This document shows positions 1 to 6,929 of a DNA stretch of 19,926 nucleotides, in pieces (the first letter of the stretch is position 1; the number at the start of each line of letters is the position of its first letter). The position numbers and the translations under genes were made by a program. This stretch comes from an uncultured Methanobrevibacter sp. (GTDB taxonomy: Archaea; Methanobacteriota; Methanobacteria; Methanobacteriales; Methanobacteriaceae): positions 1-19,926 of the forward strand of contig CACZPT010000179.1 in assembly GCA_902783085.1 (NCBI GenBank), in the 5' to 3' direction. The notes under the pieces are model-generated. The model saw only the letters and a program-made list of their open reading frames with translations, searched no databases and was not told the DNA's origin.

Positions 1-104
1 AAAAAACATTCGTAGGAAAGTTTAGGTTTAATCAACGGAGGAATATATGATGAAATAAATTGGTTAAAAAAGTGGTTGACAGCAATAGGTATTTTATATG
101 ATAA

Positions 105-114
105 TTTATATAAT
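105..114 (+). promoter_or_regulatory. TATA box of the TetR-family gene
   Basis: The sequence TTTATATAAT lies about 26 bp upstream of an in-frame ATG at 136 (another ATG is at 130). This is the usual archaeal spacing between TATA box and transcription start, so the mRNA is probably leaderless or nearly so. It argues against the more upstream TTG at 76, which would place the TATA box inside the coding region. Confidence 0.55.
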
Positions 115-129
115 ATTACAAATATAACT

Positions 130-741
130 ATGATTATGAATAAGTTCACCAGTACTGATGAAAAAATCATTAAAGCCACATTTGGAATTATTCAAAAGGA
201 AGGATTTACCAAGGCAACTACTAAAAGAATAGCTGCTGAAGCAGGTGTAAATGAAGTAACTATTTTTAGAAACTTTAAAAATAAAAAAAATTTAGTTGAC
301 ATTACAAAGGACTACTATCTTCAAATACTCATCGATAAATTAAAAGAAATTTTTGATTTTAATGAGGATGACGGAATTGAAGAGTATCTTCAAAGTAATT
401 TTGCCGGACTTTTAAATCTTTCAGATAATGATTTCAGTATTATAAAAGTGGCTATGGAAGAAGTTAGGGATATTCCTGAAAAAAAGCAATTGATTTCAAA
501 AATCACCAATACAGTTATTGATAAATTGGATGATTTTTTCAAAAATCAAATCGAAAAAGACAATATCAGGGATGTTGACTCCAGGGTATTGGCGGTGATG
601 TGTTTTAGTATTACATTCCAGTCAATTATATTGTGGAGAGTATATGATAAAAAACCTAGTGTTGAAATAGAACACTACGGTAATAGCTTCTTAGACATAT
701 TATACAATGGAATAAAGCTTAATTGTTGTTTAAACATGTAA
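130..741 (+). CDS. TetR/AcrR-family transcriptional regulator
   Basis: A DNA-binding repressor of the TetR type, about 203 residues, which is a normal family length. The N-terminal helix-turn-helix is clear: helices around residues 8-25, then TKRIAAEAGVNEVTIFRNFKNK (about 31-52), with the family hallmarks AAEAGV and the IFRNF/YxYF-like recognition helix followed by KKNL. The C-terminal half is helical and variable, as expected for the ligand and dimer domain, so the inducer cannot be guessed. The frame is open upstream to a TTG at 76, but no ribosome-binding site supports it; the TATA box at 105-114 favours ATG 130 or 136. The stop codon lies inside a 20-bp palindrome (736-755) that precedes the promoter of the next gene, so the protein probably controls that gene. 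The family is certain, the target is inferred. Confidence 0.9.
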   Translation: MIMNKFTSTDEKIIKATFGIIQKEGFTKATTKRIAAEAGVNEVTIFRNFKNKKNLVDITKDYYLQILIDKLKEIFDFNEDDGIEEYLQSNFAGLLNLSDNDFSIIKVAMEEVRDIPEKKQLISKITNTVIDKLDDFFKNQIEKDNIRDVDSRVLAVMCFSITFQSIILWRVYDKKPSVEIEHYGNSFLDILYNGIKLNCCLNM

Positions 742-755
742 GTGAGCACTTACAT
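736..755 (+). promoter_or_regulatory. Probable TetR-type operator
   Basis: A perfect palindrome ATGTAAGTGAGCACTTACAT with 9-bp arms around a central AG. It resembles known TetR-family operators, contains the TAA stop of the regulator (739-741), and ends about 10 bp before the TATA box at 765-773 of the next gene. A repressor bound here would interfere with TFB/TBP loading. Binding by the neighbouring regulator is inferred from position and symmetry. Confidence 0.6.
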
Positions 756-756
756 T

Positions 757-773
757 CGAAAAACTTTATATAT
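757..773 (+). promoter_or_regulatory. BRE/TATA promoter of the secreted-protein gene
   Basis: The purine-rich stretch CGAAAAAC followed by TTTATATAT fits an archaeal BRE plus TATA box. Expected transcription start is near 795-800, giving a leader of about 55 bases before ATG 852. The leader contains a nested inverted repeat (794-829). Confidence 0.55.
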
Positions 774-793
774 TGATGATTTCATATAATTAC

Positions 794-829
794 TTGTACT
801 TGAAATGATTTTTAAAAAATCTCGTACAA
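794..829 (+). repeat. Nested inverted repeat in 5' leader
   Basis: TTGTAC (794-799) pairs with GTACAA (824-829), and inside it GATTTTT (807-813) pairs with AAAAATC (815-821). It lies between the TATA box and the ribosome-binding site GGAG (840-843), so it could fold in the mRNA leader or serve as a second protein-binding site. The inner arms are low-complexity A/T. Confidence 0.3.
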
Positions 830-851
830 TTCAATATTTGGAGTGAAAAAC

Positions 852-1328
852 ATGAACTTTAAAAAGATAGCACTTTTATTATTTGTTTCATTACTTTTAA
901 TGGGCACTGTTTGTGCACAAAGGAATGTAAGTGATTTTCAGGTAGATGGATCTTATAGTCAGGCATACAGCGGACCTTATAATGCATTGTTTTTAAATAA
1001 AGGTCATGACACAGGAGTAACTATTTACAGATATTCTGCAGGCGATGTTGATGATAATGATGCATATGATGATTTAATTCATGACGATGGTTTTGAGTAT
1101 TTAACTGCTGATGATGATATGCAAATTACTAAAAATTCAGATAATACAGTTATTTTCAAAGATTTTGATCATGCAAATCATGGTGTTAGTGAAGTAATAG
1201 AGGTTAATGGTGAACGATTCATTGTTGTATTCTGGACAAAAAATACCAGTAATGTAAATGACGCAGATTTAAGTTCACAGTTAAATCAGTTCAATCAGGA
1301 TAATAATGTTTCACCTATTGCATTCTAA
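852..1328 (+). CDS. Small secreted acidic protein, unknown function
   Basis: About 158 residues. The N-terminus is a clear signal peptide: basic MNFKK, a hydrophobic core of Ile/Ala/Leu/Phe/Val (residues 6-20), then TVCA before QRN, a likely signal-peptidase I site near residue 22. The cysteine does not fit a lipobox. The mature part is rich in Asp, Asn and Tyr, including DVDDNDAYDD, and has no transmembrane segment, so it is probably released or held in the wall space. The reading frame opens at a GTG (843), but GGAG at 840-843 sits 8 bases before ATG 852, which also gives the better signal peptide. The gene follows a TetR-like operator and its own TATA box, so it is probably the regulated target of the upstream repressor. 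I recognise no domain. Confidence 0.8.
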   Translation: MNFKKIALLLFVSLLLMGTVCAQRNVSDFQVDGSYSQAYSGPYNALFLNKGHDTGVTIYRYSAGDVDDNDAYDDLIHDDGFEYLTADDDMQITKNSDNTVIFKDFDHANHGVSEVIEVNGERFIVVFWTKNTSNVNDADLSSQLNQFNQDNNVSPIAF

Positions 1329-1355
1329 TTATCCTGTATTAATAATTTTTTTTAA
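1327..1355 (+). terminator. Stem-loop and T-run after the secreted-protein gene
   Basis: AATTAT (1327-1332) pairs with ATAATT (1342-1347) across a 9-base loop and is followed directly by a T-run. The stem starts in the stop codon. The arms are short and AT-only, so the T-run is probably the stronger signal. Confidence 0.4.
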
Positions 1356-1379
1356 ATTATAAATCAAAAGGGAATTAAA

Positions 1380-1580
1380 ATGAAAATGCATAAAATCTGT
1401 CCGAGATGTGGATCTAAAAATATTGATTGGATTATTCCTCAAAATTGGTCACAATGTGTTTGCAAGGATTGTGATTATACCGGACCAGTCATTGAAGGAA
1501 ATGATGAGTTAATTGAAGAAATTAAAATGGCATATGAAGAATATTTAAATGAAGAAGAATCTTTAAAAGATGAGGAATAA
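1380..1580 (+). CDS. Small zinc-ribbon protein
   Basis: A 66-residue protein with a four-cysteine zinc ribbon: CPRC near residues 8-11 and CKDC near 28-31, followed by DYTGPVI and an acidic, helical C-terminal tail. The spacing and the GxxG-like turn after the second CxxC match the small archaeal zinc-ribbon proteins common in Methanobacteriales, whose exact role is not known to me; transcription or nucleic-acid binding is often supposed. A GGGAA sequence about 6 bases before ATG 1380 may be the ribosome-binding site. The stop at 1578-1580 is 4 bases before the next start, and the next gene's GAGG lies within this gene's last codons, so the two are translationally coupled. Confidence 0.75.
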   Translation: MKMHKICPRCGSKNIDWIIPQNWSQCVCKDCDYTGPVIEGNDELIEEIKMAYEEYLNEEESLKDEE

Positions 1581-1584
1581 GATT

Positions 1585-2382
1585 ATGTTGAGATTAAATA
1601 AAAATCATGAAAATGAAAACACTAAAAATCCTCCAAGTGATGATTCATATCCTATGATCACCATATTATATGCAAAAAATAACACGATAGCTGTTAGTGC
1701 ATTATCACTTACCATACTTGATTTGATAAATAAAGATCAAATCAAATGTGATATTGATTTGGAGGATTCATATGAAGTGGGCAAGAAATTAACTTCCCAG
1801 GATATGGAAGTTATGAAAAAAATAACTCTCAGAATTGCAAATAAAGGAGAGTTAAAAACTTCCGAAACTGTTGCAATCAACCTGCTTAAAAATATGAATA
1901 AAAGCAAAAAATTCAACTTAAAATCCATGGCTAAACAATGCAATAATACTTCAATGGCTAATAAATTTGAAAAAGACATTGATAAATTTATTAATGCAAT
2001 TAAAAATGAAAATGGATATGATGGTGAAAATTATAAGGATATATTGCAGAAATCCAAATTAACAGACAAAGGAAAAGAAATTAAAAAAGAATGGAAATAC
2101 TTCCAGGATTATTTAAAATCAAAGGATTTAACTGAAAAATATCCTCCTGAATCTATCAGGGAAAATTCAGCACAAATACTCTATGGCGCATGCTTTGACA
2201 TTGAAAAAGATGCATTGAAAATAAGAGAAAATAATACTCCATTAACCGATTTTATTGATAAAGACGGATATAAATTATTAAATATAATCTTCAATAATGC
2301 TTTATCAAATGTAAGTGAAAAACGAAGAGGAAACGGAATATTTTATGGAGTAAATGATAAATATACTATTCCTGGAGCATAA
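1585..2382 (+). CDS. Soluble protein resembling the C-terminal domain of DUF2207 proteins
   Basis: About 265 residues with no signal peptide or membrane segment. The region YPMITILYAKNNT...LTILDLINKDQIKCDID (about 22-58) and the segment from W170, with YFQDYL, then EKYPPESI and a YGACFDI-like end (to about 212), match in order the landmarks of the cytosolic C-terminal part of DUF2207 membrane proteins (LLDLIxRG, WxxFxxYL, YPPESI, LxYAxALG). Here the transmembrane and extracellular parts are missing, so it would be a free cytosolic version. The frame opens at ATG 1570, but GAGG at 1572-1575 sits 9 bases before ATG 1585, which I prefer. It is coupled to the upstream zinc-ribbon gene, suggesting the two act together. 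The DUF2207 match is from memory of the motif pattern. Confidence 0.6.
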   Translation: MLRLNKNHENENTKNPPSDDSYPMITILYAKNNTIAVSALSLTILDLINKDQIKCDIDLEDSYEVGKKLTSQDMEVMKKITLRIANKGELKTSETVAINLLKNMNKSKKFNLKSMAKQCNNTSMANKFEKDIDKFINAIKNENGYDGENYKDILQKSKLTDKGKEIKKEWKYFQDYLKSKDLTEKYPPESIRENSAQILYGACFDIEKDALKIRENNTPLTDFIDKDGYKLLNIIFNNALSNVSEKRRGNGIFYGVNDKYTIPGA

Positions 2383-2402
2383 TGCTCCATTAAACTTTTT
2401 TT
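2373..2402 (+). terminator. Stem-loop terminator after the DUF2207-like gene
   Basis: TGGAGC pairs with GCTCCA around ATAAT (2373-2389), with the stop codon TAA at 2380-2382 in the loop, followed by a T-rich run to 2402. It is G/C-rich for this genome and separates this operon from the convergent membrane-protein gene. Confidence 0.6.
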
Positions 2403-3201
2403 AATTAGAATAATAAAATAAAGAAAAGGAATCCAAAACAAAAAATAGCGCAAAAGCTTCTGCCAATGCAGAAAACACACTTCCTATAATTAAATAATAT
2501 TCAAAAGTTTTCATAAGCAATAGAACAAATGAAAGCACAATTAAAGTCAAAATAACGAAATTCAAATATTTCCTAAAACCTTTTCTTTTAATAATTTTTG
2601 TGAGTTTTACAAGGTTAACTGATTCTTTCATACTATTAGTTTCTTTTAATATAATTTTACCAAGAGAACAATATGAGAAAAATATTGTAAAAAGAATTAA
2701 AAATATTGCAATTAAAGGTATAACAGAAGATGCCAGTTGCTGATAAGTTTCAGGATTCATATATTCAAGTATTCTAGGTAAAGTCATAGAATTTATCTCA
2801 TCATTTAATAAAAGCATATTGTCTATAATTGAATTGATATTGTGAAAAATGCCTAATAAGTAAGATAAGATAGTAGTTACAATAAGCGTTATATTATAAT
2901 AAAATAATTCAAGTATTAAATCATTAAATCCTACTTTAGTTGTAGTTTTAAGGGATAATTTCCTTATATCAAAAGATTCATCAATGTAGTGATAGACAAT
3001 AGCTATTGAAGCTCCAAAAAGCACTATGTCGCCTATAGGGACTAAAGTTAATATTAATACTGATAAATCTCCAAATTCAATTTGATAAATTATTTCATTA
3101 GTAATTTCGCTAATGAAAAAAAGAATTGTAACTAAAATAAATCCTTTATAAGCATTAAAAGGCAAATTAAATGCTTTTTTAATAATTTCAAAAGTGTGCA
3201 T
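2401..3201 (-). CDS. Multi-pass membrane protein, possibly DUF4013-like
   Basis: 266 residues with about five to six hydrophobic helices (roughly residues 18-34, 47-70, 98-117, 160-180, 210-230, 235-260) and mostly basic loops between the later ones. The N-terminal pattern, a short amphipathic helix EIIKKAFNLPF followed by a membrane helix, recalls the DUF4013 proteins frequent in Methanobrevibacter, but I see no motif that proves it. No catalytic residues stand out. The ATG at 3201 has no ribosome-binding site; on this strand an AATATTTAAA-like TATA box lies about 30-35 bases upstream, so a very short leader is likely. It is transcribed toward the DUF2207-like gene and lies downstream of the DUF2142 gene with a 120-base gap, so it probably has its own promoter. 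Confidence 0.7.
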   Translation of the reverse strand: MHTFEIIKKAFNLPFNAYKGFILVTILFFISEITNEIIYQIEFGDLSVLILTLVPIGDIVLFGASIAIVYHYIDESFDIRKLSLKTTTKVGFNDLILELFYYNITLIVTTILSYLLGIFHNINSIIDNMLLLNDEINSMTLPRILEYMNPETYQQLASSVIPLIAIFLILFTIFFSYCSLGKIILKETNSMKESVNLVKLTKIIKRKGFRKYLNFVILTLIVLSFVLLLMKTFEYYLIIGSVFSALAEAFALFFVLDSFSLFYYSN

Positions 3202-3321
3202 ATGAGTTAAATTTTGTTTTTTTAGTGCTTTAAATATTTAGGTTAATATTGTAAAAGACAGGGGGGGTCCTGCTAAAAATACATCTGCTGTTTGTAAGAA
3301 ATTCGACAAATTTTTAAAATC

Positions 3322-4836
3322 CTAGTATTTGATGAATAAAGTCATAATCATGACTCCTGCAGTAATTCCCATTGCAATTACTAAAGCAATAAAACTAATT
3401 TTATCCTTATCATAATTGGTATGGGTATTGCCGAATATAAATGGTAAAAATATAATTAGTGGTGTGAAATAACGACCGTAAACTCCTGCTGTTATTTTAG
3501 CAGCACCAACACTTGACCAGGTCAGATATTGCACGAAAACTACACTTGCATATATTAAAAATGCAATTAAAAATCCTTTTATTCTATTGTTTTTTGTAAT
3601 TTTTTTCTCCAAAGGATATAAAAATGAAAATGCTAAAATGAATACACTATATATTGTTGCAAAGAATTTTGAGAATTGTACACGACCTGCATCAGGGAAG
3701 AAGAAATATCTATCAATTATTATTGGCAGTTCTGTGAATAATCTGATGATTTTATCGCCGAAAACGATTGGGTTTGAAAACAGATAACTTAACTGTTCGG
3801 TTGAATTGACATGTTTTTCACTCATGTGCAATCCTCTCCATGAATGTAATAATTCATTTGTTGCATAACCGCTCCAGATTAAGCCTAAAAGCAACACGGC
3901 AATGATTGATACTTTGGAGGTTATGTTTTGCCTTTTATCTTTAAAGTTCTCATTAGGAATTAAGAATACTAAAAGACTTAATGCCAGGTATGGTGCCTTT
4001 AATAAACCGCACAGGATTATGCTTGCAAAAAATATAAGAAGATCTTTCCATTCTATATTATTATTTTCACAGAAATGCAAAAAGTAAGCAAAGGCCAGTA
4101 ATGCCAGTGCTGTAAAAAGACCGTCAGTATTGTTTGATGCAGCTAAAAGAATGCTGATAGGTGAAATAGCTACTATTAATAATGGCAATTTAAATGTAGG
4201 TGCTTTTTTAATGGCAAATGCAATGATGGTTGCATAGAGTAATATGTTGCAAAGTCTTGATAGCCATAACATCCAGATTGCATTTAAATCTAATAATTTG
4301 GCTAAAAATACACCTATTGCCTGTGCTAAATATGCATAAAATGGATTTTGTGAAAATGCTGAATTGAAATAGTCTGGTGTATGGTTGATTGGCGAATCAT
4401 CTACATTAGTATCAAATACGGTCATTCCTGTTGCATTTGCAAAAATGATTGTTGTTGCAATTGTTTGATAGCCATTTTCTGTTGAGTTGGGAATTGCAAT
4501 GTAGTCGGTTGAAATTTGGCCTGTTGATACAATGTCTGATCTTATAAAATGTTCGATTTCATCAGATGCATCTGTAATTGGTGTTAAAAATACCATTGTT
4601 ATTCCAAACAGCAGTATAATTACAAATGCGACCTTATGCATCTTTTCAATATTATACTTATAAAAAATTAATGAAATTGCTCCGATTACAATTAACAAAA
4701 TAATCATTGCTATTTTAAAGCTAGTGTGTGAAAAATCAGTGAAATTAAAGAAGAAAATACTAAATGAAAGGATAATGATTGTATAAATAGCAATATATAG
4801 TTTTATATCTTTAAAATCAAACACTAACTTCACCAT
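3322..4836 (-). CDS. DUF2142-family polytopic membrane protein
   Basis: 504 residues with about 11-13 transmembrane helices. Two hallmarks of DUF2142 are visible: the extracytoplasmic loop after the third helix with DE..HF.R (D92, E93, H96, F97, R99), then STGQ, and GVYGRYFTPL near residues 451-460. DUF2142 proteins are thought to be GT-C-like membrane proteins, often found near cell-surface polysaccharide or glycan genes; the acidic DE pair would then be the candidate active site in the first external loop. No glycan genes are neighbours here, so the substrate is unknown. ATG 4836 is followed at once by GTG; neither has a ribosome-binding site. A TTTAAATATA-like TATA box lies near 4872-4884 on this strand. 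The long hydrophilic loop at 88-165 is predicted to be outside. Confidence 0.85.
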   Translation of the reverse strand: MVKLVFDFKDIKLYIAIYTIIILSFSIFFFNFTDFSHTSFKIAMIILLIVIGAISLIFYKYNIEKMHKVAFVIILLFGITMVFLTPITDASDEIEHFIRSDIVSTGQISTDYIAIPNSTENGYQTIATTIIFANATGMTVFDTNVDDSPINHTPDYFNSAFSQNPFYAYLAQAIGVFLAKLLDLNAIWMLWLSRLCNILLYATIIAFAIKKAPTFKLPLLIVAISPISILLAASNNTDGLFTALALLAFAYFLHFCENNNIEWKDLLIFFASIILCGLLKAPYLALSLLVFLIPNENFKDKRQNITSKVSIIAVLLLGLIWSGYATNELLHSWRGLHMSEKHVNSTEQLSYLFSNPIVFGDKIIRLFTELPIIIDRYFFFPDAGRVQFSKFFATIYSVFILAFSFLYPLEKKITKNNRIKGFLIAFLIYASVVFVQYLTWSSVGAAKITAGVYGRYFTPLIIFLPFIFGNTHTNYDKDKISFIALVIAMGITAGVMIMTLFIKY

Positions 4837-4985
4837 TAAGTAATGAGTAAATAATTCTTTATTTATTAAAAGATATATTTAAATTTTAAAATTTATTACA
4901 ATAATGAGGTTTATTTATGTGTATGTTGGCCTATTGATTTGATTTCAATTATTTTTTTAAAAAATATTATTGTTTCATAATTAAC

Positions 4986-5001
4986 TGTTTACAAAGAAAC
5001 A
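4986..5001 (+). promoter_or_regulatory. Candidate MarR operator
   Basis: TGTTT-ACAAAG-AAACA, a 16-bp inverted repeat with 5-bp arms, abuts the TATA box at 5001-5010. A further TGTTTC lies at 4971-4976. MarR regulators usually bind 16-20 bp palindromes over their own promoter, so position and size fit, but the arms are short and AT-rich. Confidence 0.35.
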
Positions 5002-5010
5002 TTTAAATAA
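5001..5010 (+). promoter_or_regulatory. TATA box of the MarR-MFS operon
   Basis: ATTTAAATAA is an archaeal TATA-like element about 45 bases before ATG 5049. It predicts a start of transcription near 5030 and a short leader carrying the GGTGA ribosome-binding site at 5039-5043. Confidence 0.5.
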
Positions 5011-5048
5011 TTTTTAATACAAAAATTAAATCAGAAAAGGTGAAAATT

Positions 5049-5495
5049 ATGGATGATAATCAGGTATTTGAAAATGCTCCCATAATAGCATGGATTCACA
5101 ATATTTCAAAAAATCAGATAAAATATCTGAATTCACAAATTTCAAATCTCAATCTGGGTCATGAAATAAGATATATAATGATGATTTATGATAATCCAAA
5201 TTGCTCACAAGACGATTTAGTCAATATTTACAGTGAAAGCAAAGCAAAAATAGCTAAATCTTTAAAAAAACTTGAAGACAACGGATACATCATAAGAAAA
5301 GTTAATCCAGATAACAGACGCAAATACATGCTGAAGACAACTCCAAAAGGTAACGAACTAGTCCCGAAACTTAGGGAAATTACAAAAAAATGGCAAAAAG
5401 AAGTTGGAATCGACAATGACGATCATGAGCTAATCAAAAAATTAAAACAAATTGCTTTAAATAGCAAAAAACTCATTGAAAAGGAGGATATATAA
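5049..5495 (+). CDS. MarR-family transcriptional regulator
   Basis: 148 residues with the MarR winged helix-turn-helix: a dimerisation helix at about 12-34, CSQDDLVNI and the recognition helix SKAKIAKSLKKLEDNGYI (about 52-82), and the wing VNPDNRRKYMLKTTPKG (85-101) with the typical D-x-R-R. The frame is open from a GTG at 5040, but GGTGA (5039-5043) at 5 bases from ATG 5049 decides the start. The stop overlaps the start of the MFS exporter by one base (TAATG), and the exporter has its own strong AGGAGG inside this gene's end. This is the classic MarR-exporter operon, in which the regulator represses both until a toxic ligand binds. The ligand is not deducible. Confidence 0.92.
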   Translation: MDDNQVFENAPIIAWIHNISKNQIKYLNSQISNLNLGHEIRYIMMIYDNPNCSQDDLVNIYSESKAKIAKSLKKLEDNGYIIRKVNPDNRRKYMLKTTPKGNELVPKLREITKKWQKEVGIDNDDHELIKKLKQIALNSKKLIEKEDI

Positions 5496-6883
5496 TGAAA
5501 ATAGAATTTGAAACATATGTCATATTCGTATCATTTATCACATCATTTTTTGCAGTATTCTTATCAAATGGTATAATAATTGGCGTGCCGGCAATTGCAA
5601 GCGATTTTGCAATGAACAATGTTATTCAAAATTGGGTTCCAACAATATTTTTCCTGGTTGTAGCTGTATTTACAGTTCCAGCAGGTCAGATTTCAGGAAA
5701 ATACGGTGTTAAAAAATCTCTGCTTGCAGGTATTTTAGTATTTTTAACCGGATCAATCGGCGCATGTCTTGCATTTTCAACAGAATCATTTCTAATATTC
5801 AGAATAATTCAAGGTGCAGGAGTAGCATTTCTAAATGTATCTGCAATGGCAATGGTAGTATCTGCAGTAAAACCGCAAAACAGGGGAAAAGCATTAGGTT
5901 TTACAGTAACCGGAGTTTATCTTGCAACATCCCTATCTCCAGTAATATGCGGATTTTTAGTACATAATTTAGGATGGAGATCAATGTTTTACTTTGTAAT
6001 TCCATTCTTAGTCCTATGTATTGTACTGATGATATTTAAAATCCCTCAGGAATGGAAAACCTATGAACACGACAAGATTGATAAAATAGGATCTGTATTA
6101 TATGGAATAGGAATTTTATTGTTTATTTACGGATTTACAACTTTGATTACAACAAACGGGAAAATATTAACTGTTTTAGGAATTGCTTTGCTTGTAATTT
6201 TTGGTATTTACGAGCTTAAACAAAAATCCCCAGTATTTAACATGAATCTGTTTAAAAATAAAAAGTTCACATCATCAAATATCGCTGCTTTATGCAGTTA
6301 TTTGGCAATAATGGTAGTTACAACAATCCTTAACTATCACTTCCAGTATGTTAGGGGATGGAATGCACAGTTATCAGGTATGATATTGATAATCACACCA
6401 ATAATCATGGCAATCATGGCTCCAAATGCAGGTAAACTTTCAGATAAAATACACCCTCAAAAACTGGCCGCATTAGGAATTGGAATAGCTGCAGTAGCTC
6501 TTATAATTCTAACATTCCTGAATGGTGATACTCCACTTTATATTGTCATTCTGGCAATGATTTTACAGGGTATTGGAATGGGACTTTTCTCATCACCTAA
6601 TATGAATGCAATAATGAGTTCAGTTCCTCCAAAGGATGCTCCAACAGCTTCTGCTTCACAGGCTACAATGAGAACAATCGGCCAGACAATGAGTTTGGGT
6701 CTTTTGACTTTAGTATTTGCATGGATAATGGGCAATTTGGAGTTATCTCCGCAATATGCATCCATGATTGTCCAATCTTCACAAATAATTTGTGGAATAT
6801 GTGCCTTTGCATGTATACTTGCAATTTTTGCTTCATTGATTGGAATAAAATCAAGCGATAAATTCAATACAAGACCAAATTAA
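5495..6883 (+). CDS. MFS multidrug exporter, EmrB/QacA (DHA2) type
   Basis: 462 residues with about 14 hydrophobic helices, as expected for the 14-helix DHA2 drug:proton antiporters. Motif A follows helix 2 (PAGQISGKYGVKKSL, residues 62-76). An antiporter motif C-like segment GVYLATSLSPVICGFL lies in helix 5 (about 140-155). The N-terminal region with NWVPTIFFLVVAVFTVPAG is characteristic of the EmrB/QacA branch. It would export hydrophobic compounds using the ion gradient. AGGAGG (about 5482-5487) lies 7-8 bases before the ATG, one of the strongest ribosome-binding sites in the window, and the start overlaps the MarR stop. Control by that MarR protein is inferred from the operon. The gene ends in a strong hairpin terminator at 6886. 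Confidence 0.92.
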   Translation: MKIEFETYVIFVSFITSFFAVFLSNGIIIGVPAIASDFAMNNVIQNWVPTIFFLVVAVFTVPAGQISGKYGVKKSLLAGILVFLTGSIGACLAFSTESFLIFRIIQGAGVAFLNVSAMAMVVSAVKPQNRGKALGFTVTGVYLATSLSPVICGFLVHNLGWRSMFYFVIPFLVLCIVLMIFKIPQEWKTYEHDKIDKIGSVLYGIGILLFIYGFTTLITTNGKILTVLGIALLVIFGIYELKQKSPVFNMNLFKNKKFTSSNIAALCSYLAIMVVTTILNYHFQYVRGWNAQLSGMILIITPIIMAIMAPNAGKLSDKIHPQKLAALGIGIAAVALIILTFLNGDTPLYIVILAMILQGIGMGLFSSPNMNAIMSSVPPKDAPTASASQATMRTIGQTMSLGLLTLVFAWIMGNLELSPQYASMIVQSSQIICGICAFACILAIFASLIGIKSSDKFNTRPN

Positions 6884-6885
6884 AT

Positions 6886-6928
6886 GATAATTAGTTTTAA
6901 CAAACTAATTATCTTATTTTTTATTTTT
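6886..6928 (+). terminator. Strong stem-loop terminator after the MFS gene
   Basis: GATAATTAGTTT (6886-6897) pairs perfectly with AAACTAATTATC (6902-6913), a 12-bp stem with a TAAC loop, followed by TTATTTTTTATTTTT. It starts two bases after the TAA stop. The convergent PPOX-like gene ends at 6930, so the stem could act for both strands. Confidence 0.75.
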
Positions 6929-6929
6929 C

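Noticed and set aside
76..129. TTG start extending the TetR gene upstream
   Set aside because: It has no ribosome-binding site, would put the TATA box inside the gene, and gives an N-terminus unlike TetR proteins. TTGACA here is also not a bacterial -35 element, since the host is archaeal.
3202..3321. Possible small RNA or tRNA remnant around the G7 tract
   Set aside because: No cloverleaf or box elements can be drawn; only 4-bp arms flank the G-run. Kept as a finding about composition only.
6538..6867. Open frames of 109 and 63 codons antisense to the MFS gene
   Set aside because: They lie wholly inside a strong MFS coding region, show no family match and no start signal.
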